DNA from: Propionibacteriaceae bacterium P6A17
GTDB lineage: Bacteria > Actinomycetota > Actinomycetes > Propionibacteriales > Propionibacteriaceae
Direction of reading: 5' to 3'
DNA: 64,000 nt
NCBI GenBank assembly: GCA_000619965.1
Contig: JHVD01000010.1
Coordinates: 1 to 64,000 of the forward strand
In this document: positions 62,657 through 64,000 of the stretch, piece after piece
How positions within the stretch are numbered: the first letter of the stretch is position 1
How the letters are laid out: every line of letters begins with the position of its first letter
The notes under the pieces: generated by a model
What the model saw: only the letters and a program-made list of their open reading frames with translations
The model's database searches: none
What the model was told of the DNA's origin: nothing
Program-made: the position numbers and the translations under genes

Positions 62657-63778
62657 TCAACGCCCTTTGAGCTCGGCGGCAAGTTCGTCGGCGGCCTGCC
62701 GCAGGTGCGTCTGCACGCCGGCGAAGCACTCGTCGAGCCCGAGCCCGGGCGGATTGATCGAGCGGACCGAGGCGATCCCAAGCGACTCGGCCTCCACCTC
62801 CACGTCCTCGGTGACCCTGCCTGCCAGCACGTGCACGGGCACCCCGGCTCGGCGCGCGTGGCTGGCGATACCGCTGATGACCTTGCCGCGCAGGGATTGC
62901 GAGTCGAAACTCCCCTCGCCCGTGACGATGACGTCGGCCTCGGACAGCAGGCGGTCGAAATCAACGGCGTCGAGCACCACGTCGATGCCCCTGCGCAGCC
63001 GCGCGCCCAGGAAGGCCACCAGTCCGGCCCCCACACCGCCGGCGGCACCCGCGCCGGCCGAGGACTCCACGTCGACGCCGATGTCGCGCCGGATGAGCTC
63101 CGCGAGATGCCGCAGCCCGTCGTCGAGGCGCGCCACGCACTGTGCGTCCGCTCCCTTCTGCGGCCCGAACACCGCCGCCGCACCGTGGGCCCCGGTGAGC
63201 GGGTTGTCCACATCACACATCGCGACGATGTCGAGATCGGCCACCCGCTCGTCGAGCGGATCCACGTCGATGGCCGCCACGCGCGCGAGGGTGCCGCCGA
63301 CGGGCACGAACGGCTTGCCCGAGGCATCCAGGAACTCCACCCCGCAGGCCCCGGCGAGCCCGCAGCCACCGTCGTTCGTCGCGGATCCACCGATGCCGAC
63401 GATCAGCTCGGCGGCGCCCTGGTGCGCGGCACGGCGGATCTGTTGGCCGACCCCGAAGGTCGTCGCTTCCTCGACTCGCAGGTCCCGCCCCATCAGCGTC
63501 AGCCCGGCGGCCTGCGCCAGCTCGACGACGTGGGTGCCGTCGGTGAGGATGCCGCGCGTGGCGACCACCTCCTCGCGCAGCGGACCCCGGACGGTCTCCT
63601 CGACGAGGCGCCCGCCGGCGGCGAGCACCATGCACTCCACCGTGCCCTCGCCCCCATCCGCGACGGGGATCGCCCGCGCCCGCAGGCCCCGGGCACGCAG
63701 CGCCTCCGCGATGATCGCCGCCGCGTGGGCGGCCGAGATCGAGCCCTTGTACGAGTCGGGGATGACGATCGCGCGCAT
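62657..63778 (-). CDS. glxK: glycerate kinase (GlxK/GarK family)
   Basis: Phosphorylates glycerate using ATP. It has 373 residues with the family N-terminus VIPDSYKGSISAAHAA, PVADGGEGTVE (about 40-50), GIGGSATNDGGCGLAGA and TGEGSFDSQSLRGK (about 285). AAGGAGGT is seven bases before ATG 63778. Its physiological context (glyoxylate or serine metabolism) cannot be seen here. Confidence 0.94.
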   Translation of the reverse strand: MRAIVIPDSYKGSISAAHAAAIIAEALRARGLRARAIPVADGGEGTVECMVLAAGGRLVEETVRGPLREEVVATRGILTDGTHVVELAQAAGLTLMGRDLRVEEATTFGVGQQIRRAAHQGAAELIVGIGGSATNDGGCGLAGACGVEFLDASGKPFVPVGGTLARVAAIDVDPLDERVADLDIVAMCDVDNPLTGAHGAAAVFGPQKGADAQCVARLDDGLRHLAELIRRDIGVDVESSAGAGAAGGVGAGLVAFLGARLRRGIDVVLDAVDFDRLLSEADVIVTGEGSFDSQSLRGKVISGIASHARRAGVPVHVLAGRVTEDVEVEAESLGIASVRSINPPGLGLDECFAGVQTHLRQAADELAAELKGR

Positions 63779-63899
63779 GGCGCACACCTCCTTGCCGTGA
63801 TGCCGTCACGCTACCCCTCCGGAGCCGCGGTCGTCGCCGAAATCCGGGTGAAACCCGGCCCGAACCACGCGCGATCATGGCCCGTCGACGACACCCAAG

Positions 63900-63909
63900 G
63901 AAACGTTTC
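63900..63909. promoter_or_regulatory. LacI-type palindromic operator candidate
   Basis: GAAACGTTTC is a perfect 10-bp palindrome of the type bound by LacI/GalR regulators. It lies between glxK (divergent) and the right window edge. TAATGT (63954-63959) is a candidate plus-strand -10 for a gene starting at or beyond 63989, of which too little is seen to call. Confidence 0.5.
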
Positions 63910-64000
63910 AGTAACAATTCCCACACTCGCCCACCAACGGGTCACGTGAGTTGTAATGTCCTGCCCAATCGAGTCGTTCGCGAGGGCGGGTGTCACTGTG

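Noticed and set aside
63811-63996. 61-codon minus-strand open frame at the right edge
   Set aside because: It lacks a ribosome binding site or domain and covers the palindromic operator and promoter elements.

Overview
The window is high-GC actinobacterial chromosome, most likely from the Propionibacteriales (a Propionibacteriaceae member such as a Tessaracoccus- or Propionibacterium-like organism). This rests on the class A RNase P RNA, the zinc-ribbon forms of S14 and L36, TANNNT -10 boxes placed 6-7 bases before start codons (leaderless mRNAs), and an anaerobic cobalamin pathway carrying the CbiE-CbiG-CbiH triple fusion known from Propionibacterium. The genus is inference; no 16S gene is present.

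Layout. 1-900: two small unassigned genes (the first cut by the window edge) with matching promoters and palindromes, plus a degenerate CRISPR-like repeat pair; this looks like accessory DNA. 1.1-8.3 kb: rnpB, a Ktr/Trk-type potassium uptake pair, an RNB-domain ribonuclease, a coiled-coil zinc-ribbon protein, glmM and the rplM-rpsI operon. 8.7-27.6 kb: a near-complete cobalamin locus with cobalt ECF transporter cbiMNQO, corrin ring enzymes (cbiL, cbiF, cbiEGH, cbiX-sirC, cbiD, cbiC, cbiT, cobK, cobA), amidation and adenosylation (cobB, cobQ, cobO) and side-chain steps (cbiB, a CobC-like decarboxylase). Two cobalamin riboswitches precede cbiM and cbiL. A DUF559 nuclease-like gene sits inside this locus, bracketed by two copies of a 78-bp palindromic element; a third copy lies before dtd.

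27.7-39.4 kb: housekeeping and envelope genes (dtd, trmB, truA, an RsmC-like methyltransferase, sodA, a GT4 glycosyltransferase), a two-component system and a TrpXYZ-type ABC importer with two paralogous lipoprotein binding proteins. 39.5-60.9 kb: the ribosomal protein super-cluster on the minus strand, read as S10 block (rpsJ to rpsQ), spc block (rplN to rplO, then secY-adk-map), infA, rpmJ and alpha block (rpsM to rplQ with rpoA). It is interrupted between rpsQ and rplN by a 1112-residue MacB-like ABC exporter and a small plus-strand gene, and between infA and rpmJ by four tandem 61-bp palindromic repeats. 61-64 kb: a siderophore-interacting reductase, a DUF2599 lipoprotein and glycerate kinase; the right edge has a LacI-type palindrome before an unseen gene.

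The strongest unexplained signals are the 78-bp palindromic family around the DUF559 gene, the tandem repeat at infA, the extra domain on ribosomal protein L4, the short CTGGAA/CCAGT hairpin motif recurring in three ribosomal leaders, and the paired promoters at the left edge. No tRNA gene, insertion sequence transposase or cas gene was seen.
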